DNA from: Neofusicoccum parvum
Taxonomy: Eukaryota; Ascomycota; Dothideomycetes; Botryosphaeriales; Botryosphaeriaceae
Direction of reading: 5' to 3'
Assembly: GCA_020912385.1 (NCBI GenBank)
Contig: CP087218.1
Location: forward strand, 992,001 to 1,056,000
DNA: 64,000 nucleotides
Below the pieces are notes generated by a model. That model saw only the letters and a list, made by a program, of their open reading frames with translations. It had not been told where the DNA came from and searched no databases. The position numbers and the translations under genes were made by a program. Shown piece after piece: positions 34,706 to 45,847 of the stretch (its first letter is position 1; each line of letters begins with the position of its first letter).

Positions 34706-36194
34706 ATGTCGGACGAACAGAGCACCGCCGGCCGCCGGTTAACCCAGATCAAGGATTTCTTGACCATGAACAAGACGGCGACCACCGTTCCGTTTGATCC
34801 AGACAGCACCAGGTTCCCGACAAGAAAAGAACTGCCGAAAATTGCGGGCGCGCCCGACGGCGCTGCTTGGGTTTGGGGAGAGCACGACTATGTTGGTATA
34901 CAGCATGCAATCTTGCTAGCGCGTCGACTGACTGTAGGCAGATCGGCCGACTGAACCTCCTCACTCCAACACGTGTCACTGCTGCTTCCAGAGAGATCAA
35001 GAGTGGCGAGATTGTTCCGGTCAAGTGAGGACACAGCTTCTGAAGCGGGGAAGTCCTAAGCTGACACCACAAGCAGTCTGCCCTTGGATGTCCCAGAAGT
35101 ACCTGCATTTGGTCGCGAGCAGTTCAAGCACGAAATCAAGACGCTTGCCGAGAACCTTGCATACGATGACAAGTACCAGCTGAACACTCAATCCGGAACC
35201 CAATGGGACGGCTTCCGCCATGTATATCCTACACATCCCGTTTGCAAGGCATTTCTAACCTCATACAGTTCTCCTGGGTCGAAACTGGTACTTTCTACAA
35301 TAACGTAGGCCCTGCCATCCTTCCGCCCGCGGACCCGGCTAACACCTCCCACAGACCAAAAGCACCGACATCGTGACAGCCGACAATAAGAACGCGAGCC
35401 ACAAGTGCAGCATCCATCACTGGGCCGAGCACGGCATCGCCGGCCGCGGCGTCCTCCTCGACTACCGCGGCTACGCCAAGAAGAAGGGCATCGAGTACGA
35501 TCCATACGACTACTACCCAATCAGCTTCGAGGTCCGTCGCCCGCCCCTCCCCTTACCCAAACCAGTCCGTACTCACAAGCGAAACACCAGGAGCTCTACC
35601 AGTGCGGCAAAGACCAGGGCATCGACATCCGGCCGGCGGCGCAGGGCGGCGACATCAAGATCGGCGACATGCTGTTCGTGCGCAGCGGCTTCGTCGAGGC
35701 CTACCACTCCAAGTCGCCCGACGAGCGCGCCGCCGCCGCGGTGCGGCCGCACGAGTTCGGCATCCACGACGGCCAGCGATGGGCGGGCCTGAGCCAGGAG
35801 GAGCGCGTCATCGACTGGCTGCACGACTCGTACTTCGCGGCCGTTGCTGGCGACTCGCCCACGTTCGAGGCGTGGCCGTCGCATGAAGGTTCGTCTGCGA
35901 GAAGCCTTCTTTTCCTTTTCCTTTTTTTTTTTGGCGAGATCGTGGCTGACGGGAGAGTTAGCGCACTACCTCCATGAGTACATTCTGGCTCTGTGGGGTA
36001 TGCCGCTCGGCGAGATGCTGGACCTGGAGAAGCTGGCGCAGAAGTGCAGGGAGCACAACAAGTGGTTCTTCTTCTTCTCGAGCGCGCCGGCGAACTGCCG
36101 CGGTAAGCATCCACTCTTCAGGGTAGATGGTTCTTTCTACTAACCAGAAGCAGGCGGGGTGAGCAGCCATGTGAATGGCACGGCGATTCTCTGA
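34706..36194 (+). CDS. PF04199-type cyclase / kynurenine formamidase-like hydrolase
   Basis: Eight exons: 34706-34891, 34942-35024, 35077-35221, 35269-35304, 35355-35531, 35591-35888, 35962-36102, 36154-36194; 368 residues. The joins keep phase and restore the family blocks: EHDYIGRLNLLTPTRVTAA, NLPLDVPEVPAFGR, GTQWDGFRHFSWVETGTFY (metal-ligand region with H), HHWAEHGIAGRGVLLDYRGY, GDIKIGDMLFVRSGF, HEYILALWGMPLGEMLDLEK and SSAPANCRGGVSSHVNGTAI. This is the fungal branch of the putative cyclase family, metal-dependent hydrolases related to bacterial kynurenine formamidase; the substrate cannot be told from sequence. Intron 1 uses a GTTGGT donor, the only frame-keeping choice. Not myo-inositol oxygenase. 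Confidence 0.88.
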
Positions 36195-37120
36195 GCTCGT
36201 GCATGCGGAGCTGTCGAACCTATCAAAACTCCTTTTGGCCGTGTTCGTATGACGGATTTCTCGTTGGTTGTTTGTAAGCAAACTATGTGGCTCAATATAT
36301 GTACTGCTAAGCGCTCAGTACATCTTCAAAGTCAATCCGGGGTCTGGTGTGATGTACTATTGGTTGTTAGCTGCTACATACCACAGTTGTCTCATTTGTA
36401 CTGTTCCAAGCTTACTTCAAACCACTCGGTTCATCCTAGCCTATTGCGTGGTCAGTTCGTGAAACAAGAATAACACTACCGTACTATCCACGCGTGAGCA
36501 TTCAAATTATTCATCCGGATGAGTTGGGAATTTCTTTCACTGCACATCTTCATTTGGATGAACGCTTAAAGTGCCCATGGCTTCTGATCAGCTTAACGAG
36601 GGTACGGAAAATAACCCTAGGCCTCGCCTTGAACGTCTTCGCAGCTGGCATCTGTGTTACTATAATTATTGGCACCGTCTCACTTCCGAATCGCTGATTC
36701 CTGATTCCTGAGATTGAGATCATCTGCTTGCATATCAACTTCCTCTGTAGCACACTTAATTCCTGGTCTACGGGAAGATCAGACCAGTACGTTATGCGTC
36801 ACAGGAAAGTGGGACGATGATGTTGCAATAGCGGAGAAAACCACTGTGGTATATTACGCGGCCATACTACATACAACAAAAGCTGAAGAACCAATTAGCC
36901 AAGAAGTGAAGAAAACGAAGTACCTTGCAAAAGAATTTTCAGAAACGAAGACAACCGTAACAAATATGCCCATAAGCCGTCAACAAGGGAATAGAAAGCA
37001 AAAAGCAAAACGTTGTCCCGAAGCGCCGATAACCCACACCCCTAACCGAATGATATCATGAATGACGTCATAGACAACTTTTTGCTCTCTCGGGTCTCAG
37101 CTCTCATATGGTGGCTTCGT
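36195..37120. other. AT-rich intergenic stretch with a repeat copy
   Basis: No gene recognised; a dispersed repeat copy lies at 36500-36562. Convergent 3' ends of the cyclase and BTB genes. Confidence 0.55.
36500..36562 (+). repeat. Dispersed intergenic repeat, copy D
   Basis: TTCATCCGGATGA at 36510-36522 and, about 40 bases on, TTCATTTGGATGAA at 36549-36562: a tandem pair of the palindromic core. Confidence 0.5.
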
Positions 37121-37966
37121 TCAATCGATGTCCTCAGCGGGGAGGCCGTTCGGCAGGCCAACTCCATTCGGCAGGTTGTCGTCGAGCTCCTTTTTCACCT
37201 CCTCAGGCTTCTTGTCGACATCCTCCTTCTTGCCACCAGCGTCCTTGAGCCCGTTCACCAGGCCCTCGGCCAGCTTCTGGGCGTCGTCGCCGCCCTTGGG
37301 CTCGACGGGCTTGTCCGCGAGGTTGTCCACGATCTGCGGCACCTTCTCCTCGACGGCGCGGCGCATGTCGGGCACCTTGGTGGGGTCGATGCGCCAGCTC
37401 TGGATGCTCTTGATGAGGTCGACGGCGAGCTGGCCGTTCTTGCGCAGCGCCTTGTCCCAGTGGGGCGGGATGGTCTCGTTGAGCGCCATCATGCGCGCCA
37501 CGCTGTTGACCATCAGGCGGCGCATCTCGCTGTCCTCGTCCGTGTTGGCGTAGACGTACTGCACGCGCCGCAGGCCCGGGTACGTGTCCGTCCGCGCGTA
37601 CCACTCGCGCACCTCCTTCAGCACGTCGCGCACGAGCCCGCTGGCCTGCCACTTCTCGCCCATCAGGTACATGTCGAACAGCGTCGTCAGGTCCTTTTCC
37701 TCCTTGGGCGGCGGCACGTGGCCGCTGTAGAGCCAGGACACGAAGGCGGAGAACGGGCCGTCTTCTTCCTCGGGGAGGCCGTAGGACGACGACTTGGAGC
37801 TCTTGGAGTAGAAGATGCGCTGGAAGAACCGCGAGCGTGCGCAGAGGAGCTTCTCGTGCAGGATCCAGTGCGTGTTCTCGGTGCCGACGTAGATGTCGAC
37901 GAGCGCGTGCGAGAGCAGCTCGTGGAGCGGCTTCTCGCCCTTGGGAGACGGGGATCTGGCAGCCAT
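37121..37966 (-). CDS. BTB/POZ domain protein
   Basis: Single exon, 281 residues, starting MAARSPSPKGEKPLHELL. The BTB fold is at about 18-95: VDIYVGTENTHWILHEKLLC, ARSRFFQRIFYSKSSK, DGPFSAFVSWLYSGHV, DLTTLFDMYLMGEKWQ. The second half is helical with no kelch, MATH or zinc-finger partner, and the C-terminus is Lys/Glu-rich (KKEDVDKKPEEVKKELD). BTB-only proteins of this size are common in filamentous ascomycetes and are often taken as Cul3 adaptors, which is inference here. A 342-codon frame on the opposite strand is an artefact of GC-rich codons. Confidence 0.88.
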   Translation of the reverse strand: MAARSPSPKGEKPLHELLSHALVDIYVGTENTHWILHEKLLCARSRFFQRIFYSKSSKSSSYGLPEEEDGPFSAFVSWLYSGHVPPPKEEKDLTTLFDMYLMGEKWQASGLVRDVLKEVREWYARTDTYPGLRRVQYVYANTDEDSEMRRLMVNSVARMMALNETIPPHWDKALRKNGQLAVDLIKSIQSWRIDPTKVPDMRRAVEEKVPQIVDNLADKPVEPKGGDDAQKLAEGLVNGLKDAGGKKEDVDKKPEEVKKELDDNLPNGVGLPNGLPAEDID

Positions 37967-39430
37967 AGCGGCGGGAATTCGATGGAGGACGGGGCTGGAG
38001 GAGTACTATTAGGCTGCGGAACCGGAGAGGATTGCGTAAGACAGCTTGACGCAGGCAATCGAACACCGGACGGGACTCGCAATTAAGACAGAAATGGAGG
38101 TGCGGAGGGCGGAGAGAGAAGAGGAAGTGGCGCAGACGAAGCGGTATAAGAGAGGCAGATGTCGAGGCTGGAACAGATTTTGTGTCTCATGCATGTGCTT
38201 GAAATTTGGCTGGTGCTGGGGTGAGGATGACGACAGTGGTGGTGCAGGCATGGGAGCTCTGCCTTGTTTTGCTGGGATGGCCGCCCGCCCGCATCCCGGC
38301 CGCGTTGCATGGCGCTTGGAGACAAGCCACAAGGGCGTGGAGCCGGGTGCCGCCTCTCGCCTGCCGCTGCCCTCAAACGCCGGCTCCCTCAAAGCCCGGC
38401 AGCAATTGGCGACGCGAGGGCCGGCTGACCTCCCCCAGACCAATGACGCGCATCGCCAGCGGCGGCCGTGAGTGGCGGGCGGGCATGGGGGCGGGCGTTG
38501 GTGTTGAAGCAGCAGCGAGGGATGTGCCGGTGCGGAGCGCCCGTTTTGCGTCATTCTGCTCCGTGCGCGCCCGTTCGAGACATGGATCCCTCACCAGCCT
38601 CCTCCATCCGCTCGCTGCCCTCCGCGAAAACGTCTGCGTGCAGCTGCCGTCGGAGATTTTTGTGCGCTGCCGCTGGCATGCAGCTGCGTTCTGGGCACGC
38701 CTCTGCCTGCTTCTGTCCAGCCATGGCTGCATATCAGGCCGCCGTTTTCGCCCACGACTTCCAACGCTTTTCCCTGCTAGTCGATCACAAGGCCTTCCGT
38801 CTTATTCATACCTGCGTGCTATCAGTCGCCGATCTGTGCTTGTAGGAATCGCGGTCTTCGGGTGAGGGGAGGACGTCAGGCAAGAAGACATCGTTGCTGT
38901 GCGAGACGGATGATCATGGACTCGGCCGGGGACACAGCCGTACGATCGCGTCTTCCACAGAGCGATCATGAACCAGATTCCAGATCCAGAGTGTGCAAAC
39001 GACTAGCCCCGCGCTTAGGTAGAATCCTCGTCAGTTGGACTTTTCTTATAGGGACAATGCTTCTTGCGGAAACTCACATTGGGCTTTCGGCTCGGCTCAG
39101 GCTTGTCCGAATTTCATCTGAACTCCTGCACTGTGCAGATCCTCTCCAGCACGTGCTAGAGACGCAGCCTCAGGCACGGGGTCTAGAAAGGCAGAGGAGG
39201 CGACCAGTCAGGTTTCACGCCTCTTGCACGAGGCCGTTTGATCGTGGGACCCAAAACTTTAGAAAGGAAACGTCGCATCGCTCACCTATCAGAGAAATTC
39301 ATGTGTCAACGAACAGAAGGATGGTACTCTACGAAGTGCTTGTACCAGGTTTTTTCAAGTCCGCGCCACGCGGCAGTGGGCCGCACGAGGAGTAGGGACC
39401 CATATTTCGAACTAGGCAGCCAGGCTTGTT

Positions 39431-39466
39431 GATGGGGAGTTGAAACATCTATCCGGATGAAGGCTT
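39431..39466 (+). repeat. Dispersed intergenic repeat, copy E
   Basis: GATGGGGAGTTGAAACATCT then ATCCGGATGAAGGCTT. Its first half matches copy C at 23611. Confidence 0.55.
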
Positions 39467-39597
39467 CAATCGACGCCTCGCCTCAGTCCGGTCCTTCTTG
39501 CATCCCACTGTGACACCGGATCGCTCTTCTGTCACAGAAAGGTCCTTCCACGTGCGGGTTTGGGGATCGAAAGCTATTGGGATACAGCTGTACCTTT

Positions 39598-39630
39598 ATG
39601 GGCAATTGAAGCATCTATCCGGACGCAAGT
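39598..39630 (+). repeat. Dispersed intergenic repeat, copy F
   Basis: ATGGGCAATTGAAGCATCTA then TCCGGACGCAAG; direct repeat of copy E about 165 bases upstream. Confidence 0.55.
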
Positions 39631-40108
39631 GTTCTGTGAATCAATTTCCAAGCCCGTCCGGTGGCTTTCAGCTGCCCATATATGAATTCGCTACAATGGC
39701 CGGCCTCGTATCCTGAAGAGGAATCAGCTTTCGTTCTCCATTCAATGGCATCAAAGCAACCGAGCTTCACAACATATCACCGAAAACCAAAGGGCCAATA
39801 GTTATCATCATAACGAGTGTCGTAGGATTACCTCATTAGCGGTCCTATATACCGAGTTTTGCTGACGTTGTCACGTCGTAGTCGTAGTCTATGCTATCAT
39901 TACAGTCGAGTGTGTGGTGAGTTGGTCGTACAGTCATGCCTGTGCCCATCGCCGGGGCTGTCGCTGCTGTCAAAGAAAAAGAAAAACCAGAAAATTAAGG
40001 TTCAAACGCCGTTGCCCGCCGCCCATTTCCCATGCCGCTCTTCAATGCTTACAGCTTACAAGGTCGGATCATCGAACTTTTTTCTTTGGAAACTTCGAGC
40101 TTCGTGCT

Positions 40109-40868
40109 TTACAAGTCCTCTTTGATGAGGTACACGTCGGCACAGCTGCTCGGGAGCGAGGTGTTGTAGTACTGGACGCCGGTCTTCCAGAAGAGCTGAG
40201 GGGTGGTGTGCCACCAGTCGCAGACTGTGCTACCCGTTAGTCAAGGAGGTTCCAGGAAGAGCGCGGAGACGCGTGGATGGAAAAGCTTACCGAGCCAGCC
40301 ATCGAACTGAGAGACGTTGAAGGTCAGACCCGACGGAGTGAAGGTGAAGAAGCCGTCACCCTTCTCCGGGACGCCGGCGTCAATTGTGACCGGAGCCCAA
40401 GCGGTGTAGGCTTCGTAGCCGATGTTCAAGGCCCAGGGGAACCTGCAGGACTGTTATTATCATTGCGGCATCGGGAGATTGTGTTTCAAGCGCGCGAAGG
40501 GAGAGTGAGACAGGCAGAGACGGATGGCGAGGGACTTACTCGGTGCCGAAGTCGAACTCCTGGTAGGAGCCGTCGGAGGTCTCGTTGAGGAAAGCGGTAG
40601 CAGCGTCATCCTTCTTGGTGGTGAAGACGGCATCGTTGGTGCCGGCGCCGGTGTGGAACGCGGTGAGGTAGAGGTTGTTGAACTTGGCCTTGGTGGTGTC
40701 GTTGTTGCTGACCAGCTGCGTCTTCAGGACGTACTCGTCGCCGGTGGGCTCGAAGGCAGCGGTGTCGCGCTTGGCCAGGAACTCATCGCGCGAGTACCAG
40801 CCAATGGGCAGAGCGAGGCCCATGGCGGTGGCGGGCAACGCGAGAGCGACGAGAGACTGGAACTTCAT
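40109..40868 (-). CDS. Small secreted protein, DUF7907-like
   Basis: Exons 40868-40540, 40442-40291, 40224-40109, 198 residues; introns start GTAAGT and GTAAGC and end TGCAG and CACAG. A signal peptide (MKFQSLVALALPATAMGLAL) is followed by EYVLKTQLVSNNDTTKAKFNNLYLTAFHTGAGTND-type sequence, FPWALNIGYEAYTAWAPVTI, TPSGLTFNVSQFDGWLVCDW and a C-terminal Cys-containing segment (TSLPSSCADVYL); two Cys in the mature part (in VCDWW and PSSCAD) could form one bridge. The layout resembles the small fungal secreted DUF7907 group, an assignment from memory of motifs, so treat it as tentative. Secreted; role unknown. Confidence 0.72.
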
Positions 40869-42518
40869 TGTGGCGAGCCGGTGCGGAGGTGGTACAATTG
40901 GAGGGCAGCGGACGCAGGTTGGGAGGCACAGAGGTGAGGAGGTGAGGTTGAGCGGGTGAGGTTGGAGAATGGAGGTGCAGGGACAAGCAATGGCCGTCAG
41001 GGATGGCGCAGCGAAGCAATAAATACTGCGAGGCGCGCTTTCCTAGCTCGGCGGCGAGTGGCTGGTGGATGCCGATCGGCTGTCGCTGGGCGATCGTCGG
41101 TGGAGTGCAGGTGGAACAATGTGGAGAGAAGACGAGGATTGTGTGCAGCGTGCAGCTCCCTTTCTCTTTCAGCCTCTTCCGCCGTCGCCCTCTTATACCC
41201 AGGTAGCTCCCGCTGGCCGCTCTTCTGGGCTTGCGGCGAGCGCGCACCGCCATGACGTTCCCGCCAGCGCCGTACGAGAAGCGGCCGCGGCCTTCCTCCA
41301 TCCAGACCCAATAGTCGTGCCTGCGGCTTTGACGTCGTGCCACTGCCTAAGAAAAGACGCCGGCCGGCGCGGGGCGTGATGCCCGGGCTGCGGTGCGTCC
41401 AGAGCTCGTGTGTCCCTGCTGGTCCCTGCTGGTCCCTGCCCCCTTTGGCGTGCCGTCCGCCCCGCGCCAGTCGAACCACGCCTCCGTCAACACCGCTCTG
41501 CTGCCGGCGCAGGCGTCGCACAGTGTGCCATCCGTTCGCCGCCGTGGCATCTTCTCTGCTGCCAAAACCCCCCGCCGCCCCAAGCGTATCGCTATCGCAC
41601 GCACACCCCCTCTCGCCATTCGCAAGCGAAGCCGGTTGCGGCCCCGGCTGGGCTCGGCAGCCGGAGTGCGGTGTGTAGGTTGTTGAGGCCTTTTGGGTCG
41701 GCTTGCTCGTGTTCAGTGAGCCTCTTGGGCTGCGCGCCAAGAAGATCGTCGTGCGTCTAGCTCCTTCAAGCACCCCAGCCACCGCCTTCGCTGCTTGCGA
41801 GAGCTCTAGGGCCCGTCCGAGCCGACAGATGCAGGGCTTCCGTGCGTTCTGAGCAAACAGAATCCGTGAGGCACGGTCGGACTGCTGACAGCCACCCGTT
41901 GCAGCGGCACGCTTCGTTTGTGACGCTCCACCTCAACCTGACGCATGTCCAACCAGCTAGACTACTTCTACTCTCGGACATCGAGGTACGCCAGCTACCG
42001 AATTGGTGACGGCTTTGCTGGCAGGTCCCTGTTTCAGCCTTACCATGGAAAAAAGCTTGACAGTTCTTGACATTGAGGCGCGTCCAGTCGTTACCCTGTC
42101 ACGCCGAGCTTTGTGTGCGGTGACTGTTCGTATTATGCTCATTGCAACCTCCAAAATGCTTTGAATATCTCATCTGTAAAACCCTTTGAAACTGTAGGAG
42201 AAAGAAATATGGAAGACGATCGCCGCCGAAACTACCAGGTATATGCATCTTGAGCCGCGTTTCCCGTCATCCACGTAGCACCGAAACGCCTTTTCCTTGC
42301 ACGCACACGCTTCTGGCTTTGGAAAAGATGGTATGTGGGTAGGCTCCCGTCTGTCTTCTGAAACACGCCGGCTTTCCTCGGGCCCAAATATTGAGTAGCC
42401 GCATGTTTACTGCGGATCGACGTTCCACGGCTGCCATAGCTATTAAGAATCGAGCCCCTCTGAGGCTGAGCTCGATGCGCGTCTGCTGATTATTGTGATA
42501 TTAAAATTGTCGCGTGTC
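40869..42518. other. Intergenic, GC-rich then AT-rich
   Basis: Promoter of the small secreted protein gene, then DNA without family features up to the SUZ12 3' end. Frames at 40956-41782 are Arg/Pro/Ser-rich on all strands and are rejected. Confidence 0.5.
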
Positions 42519-44871
42519 TTAAGATGTACAATCAGGACAAAGCCAGCCCGCCGTCCTCCGTGCAACACCAGCGCACGAAAGGTGAAATTCTCCTCGCCGG
42601 CAATCCTGTGGACAGTTAGCACTTCTGCTGCATGTGATGCAGGAGACTAATGGTACTTGCCAGATTAGCGCATGAAATCGCTCCTAGATCGTTGTCAACG
42701 ATCTTGCCGCACATGCAACCACTCTGGACCGCGAATGACGGCTGCCGGGGAGATTCCTCTCGTAAAGGTGGTTTGGTCGAATTGTCCTGATCAGCTTCTT
42801 CTTCTACCATCACAATATCTCCATCTGTTTCCTGTGTTGTCGGTATTGTTTCGACGCTTCTTTGGCTTGAGTTCAGCGAGTATTCCCAGCTGATTCCAAC
42901 CTTGGGTTTCTTTTTTCTCCGCTTTCCGTCGTCCTCCACCTCGATAAAGCGACCTCCACCACCCGGTCCTCCCGGGACATATTTGCGCTTCATTTTCGGA
43001 CTTGCAAGCTGAGACGAGACTCCATTAGGCTCAGAAGCAGATGATGGAGTGTGTCGATGCCTTCCGTTTTGCACAGGCACAGCATCAATCATGCTGCCAT
43101 CGCCGTTGATGAGATTGATGCACGCTCCGAAGACTTCTTCGCATATTATGCTGTCCCTATGCAGCTCGGAGGTTTTCCTGAGAAACTCGTTGCCTATGTC
43201 GTCTTGAGTCTTGAGCCAGGCGCGATACTTTCGAGCGAATCGAACGACAGCATCTCCCGCGTGAGTGTCTCCTGATAGCTGCTCATCTTGCATGTAGTCG
43301 TCCCATTTCATCATGAAGATTTTTGCAGCCATTGATGTCTCGGCGCCCTTGGTCATTAGATTGCGCTGCAGCTTGAGCCAATCATCTGAGATGCCGTCAT
43401 CACTCTCGCTGAGCCACTCGTTTTCCTCTAGCGGTCGCTTTGAGTCGGTCCTGAAGAATCGAAGACCGTCGGGGGCCTTTGGAACTCGATATCTTCTCTT
43501 TTCAACCCTTGGCATATCTCGAACAGCTGACGGCTTCTTTGGTTGGACTGGTTCCTGCGGTAGAGGCTCCGGCTTCGGGATGTGGTGGTGCTTCCGCTTG
43601 AGACCTAACCCATTCTCCACCCATGAGTTATCGCCTTTCAAGTACGCCTTCAAGTCGAAAGGTTTCCGTGGAGCGACCCAGCTGACCTCTCGCAGATCTG
43701 GAACACGATTGCTAGGTCGAAGGTCGCTATATTTGTCTGAGATGTCCACTTCGATGCCCACCTCAGTTATGGCGCAGTTAGTCGCCGCCTTGTCCAGCTT
43801 GAAAGTGAACATATCGTGATCGGCCTTGAAATGGTGATGCAATCTATCTAGCGAGTGGTATTCGCGTCGATTGCAGAACAAGCAAAGGCATCCCTCCAAA
43901 ACGATAGCCTTTGGTCGCACTTGGTCCTTAAACGTATATGCAAGGCGGATGACTTTCGTTGATATCGCGGGTGTTGCAGGCTCTGATATAGGAGAAGGAA
44001 GCTGCAGGCCCCGAACGCAGCTCAATGTCCGATTGTATGCTTGCAGAGCCGTTTCTTTGCTGGTCTCCCAACCAGCATCCACCTCCATTTCGTAGTCGAG
44101 ATCGTAGGCCTTGCCACCCAGAGTCATCAACATGGGGGCGCTTTGTCCGTCCGCAGGACACAGCGGTAGCTTGCGCAATTTTGCATAAATCTTGCCGCAT
44201 TTGCTTGGGAAGGCATGCCTTTTGTTGTTGAGGATAGGAACGACCATGTCCATGTCTTCGTGGTTCGGAAAGAGAATATTGACCGTGAGCATGTATGATC
44301 TAGCCATGGCCATCACATACCCTTTATCCTGGGCGTGTTGTATGTTGAGCTTGTCTGAGCTAATGAAGAGCGGCTCCTTCATCTCCACAGAGAAACATTT
44401 CGCTCCATTTTCGCTGCGATACGCTTGCAGCGTTGCCTCGTGAGTCTCATATAGCACATCATGCAACTCTTTCTTCTCGTTCCTTCCCTTGTCGATTACG
44501 ACGTAGAGCTTAAAGACAAGGCTACATTCGGCAGTAAAGAGTCTTGCTTGCTTCTTTAATATGCCAACGTTGCCACCGGATTCCTTGCGCTTAGCCGGGA
44601 ACAGATGTTTGACGTCGATCTTCAGCACCGCCTTGTCCTTTTGCGCCAGGACTGCCAGGGTTTTTTGGTCAGGAATGCTCCAGTTCCGGCCAGAGGCACA
44701 GTCCCGCATGTTGCTGTTGATGCCTGATTTGGAGGCACGCAAGGCTTGGCTGTGCTGCTCAAGCGCCTTGGTGATGTTTCTTCGCAAGAAGGTCCGTTGG
44801 CGAGCCTTGTCGATGGTGAGGTAGAGAGCCCCGTTCCCGCCGTACTTTCTGAACTCGGTCGAACTCACCAT
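42519..44871 (-). CDS. SUZ12: Polycomb PRC2 subunit SUZ12-like, with C-terminal PHD finger
   Basis: Two exons, 44871-42661 and 42605-42519, 765 residues. PRC2 subunit needed for H3K27 methylation (family knowledge). A C2H2-type finger lies at about 328-352 (CLCLFCNRREYHSLDRLHHH), and a VEFS box at about 465-575 (DGISDDWLKLQRNLMTKGAE, AAKIFMMKWDDYM, AVVRFARKYRAWLK). The C-terminus is a PHD finger completed by the small second exon: C719-x-C721, C734, C739, H745, C748, C760, C763 (GCMCGKIVDNDLGAISCANL, then DCRRGEFHLSCAG and GWLCPDC). The intron (42606-42660) has a GC donor, GCAAGT, with a GCTAAC branch and CCACAG end; without splicing the frame stops at 42616. The PHD resembles the ING class but lacks its Trp before FH. 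Divergent from the F-box gene. Confidence 0.87.
42606..42660 (-). other. GC-AG intron in SUZ12
   Basis: 55-nt intron starting GCAAGTACC (the classic GC-donor consensus) and ending GTCCACAG, with GCTAAC 10-15 nt upstream of the 3' end. It is the only choice that keeps phase and completes the PHD cysteines; the GT two bases later would shift the frame. Confidence 0.75.
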
Positions 44872-45847
44872 GCTCCCGACTTGGCGGTGTCGTTGAAAGG
44901 GGTGGCAGCAGCAATGTCAACCGAGTTTGAAGAAAAGGGGACCGACGTAAAATCCAGAGCTGCTGATGTGATGAAGCGCATGACGCGTGACTGATGAGAA
45001 AATGAAAGCCGGCGACTGGGACGGAAGGAAGCAGCAGCAGTGAGGCTGGAGCTGCGGCCCAGGACCGGCAGACGGCGCCGAGACGGAGGCTGAGGTCGGG
45101 CGGCGGCGGAGGAAGGACTGGATGGATGCGCGACCCAGCGCGAGGAGCATGCCACGGGTGGGCGCGGATGCGAGAGGGTGTGTTCCGCGTCGAGTTCGGG
45201 AGTGGTAGGTGCGCGCAGAGTTCGCGTTGCTGAGGTCCAGGAGTCGCGACTGCGGCGCCACGCACGACGGGGAGGAGAGAGCCGGTGCGACGCCACGAGA
45301 TGAGGCCAACGTCGGCCGGCGGCTCAACGACAGGTGGATTATGACGCGCGCGAGGGTGCTCGGGTGCTCAGTCCTGCGCGGCCGTCGAGCACACCCCGGG
45401 CGCAAAGCAGCAACAGCGCGCAGCAATTGGCGCAGGCGTCTGGACGGCGGCGATGGGGCGCAAGCGGTATTCCACGCTGGGCGGGAGGTCGCGCATCAGT
45501 CAGTTGTGTTGGTCTCACTCCCAGAGCGCAAGCTTTCGCGTGCCAGCCACACTCAGCTGCGCGCGCCGGGCTGCACGCGTGCCTGAGGCAGCACGGGACC
45601 CGAGCACCCGGAGAGGCCGCGGGCCGCGAGCCAATCGATAACCGATCGGCCAGTCATCGTCATTGCCTCCTCTCTCTGCACCTCCCTGCAGGGCCCGTGT
45701 CGCACTTTTTCCCACGCCTGCGCCTCGACCGTTTGCTGCTGCGCTCCAGCTGCGCCGCGGTGCTCACTGCCTACCAGACCGAGGGGCCACCTGGCTGCCG
45801 CTGCCGCTGCCGTGCTCCCTCCCGCTGCACGCCTCAACAAAGCAATC
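44872..45847. promoter_or_regulatory. Shared divergent promoter of SUZ12 and the F-box gene
   Basis: 976 GC-rich bases between divergent starts. Open frames on both strands here are Arg/Ala-rich and considered spurious. Confidence 0.45.

Larger units (their letters stand above)
37967..40108. other. Intergenic 2.1 kb with two repeat copies
   Basis: Contains the BTB promoter, then gene-free DNA. Two copies of the dispersed repeat lie at 39431-39466 and 39598-39630. Frames are short or Arg/Pro-rich; nothing recognised. Confidence 0.5.

Noticed and set aside
34706..36194. First reading of this gene as myo-inositol oxygenase
   Set aside because: The joined exons show the cyclase blocks (HHWAEHGIAGRG, WGMPLGE) and not the MIOX metal-binding pattern.
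37058..38086. 342-codon plus-strand open frame
   Set aside because: Antisense to the BTB gene; GC-rich codons remove stops. No family match.
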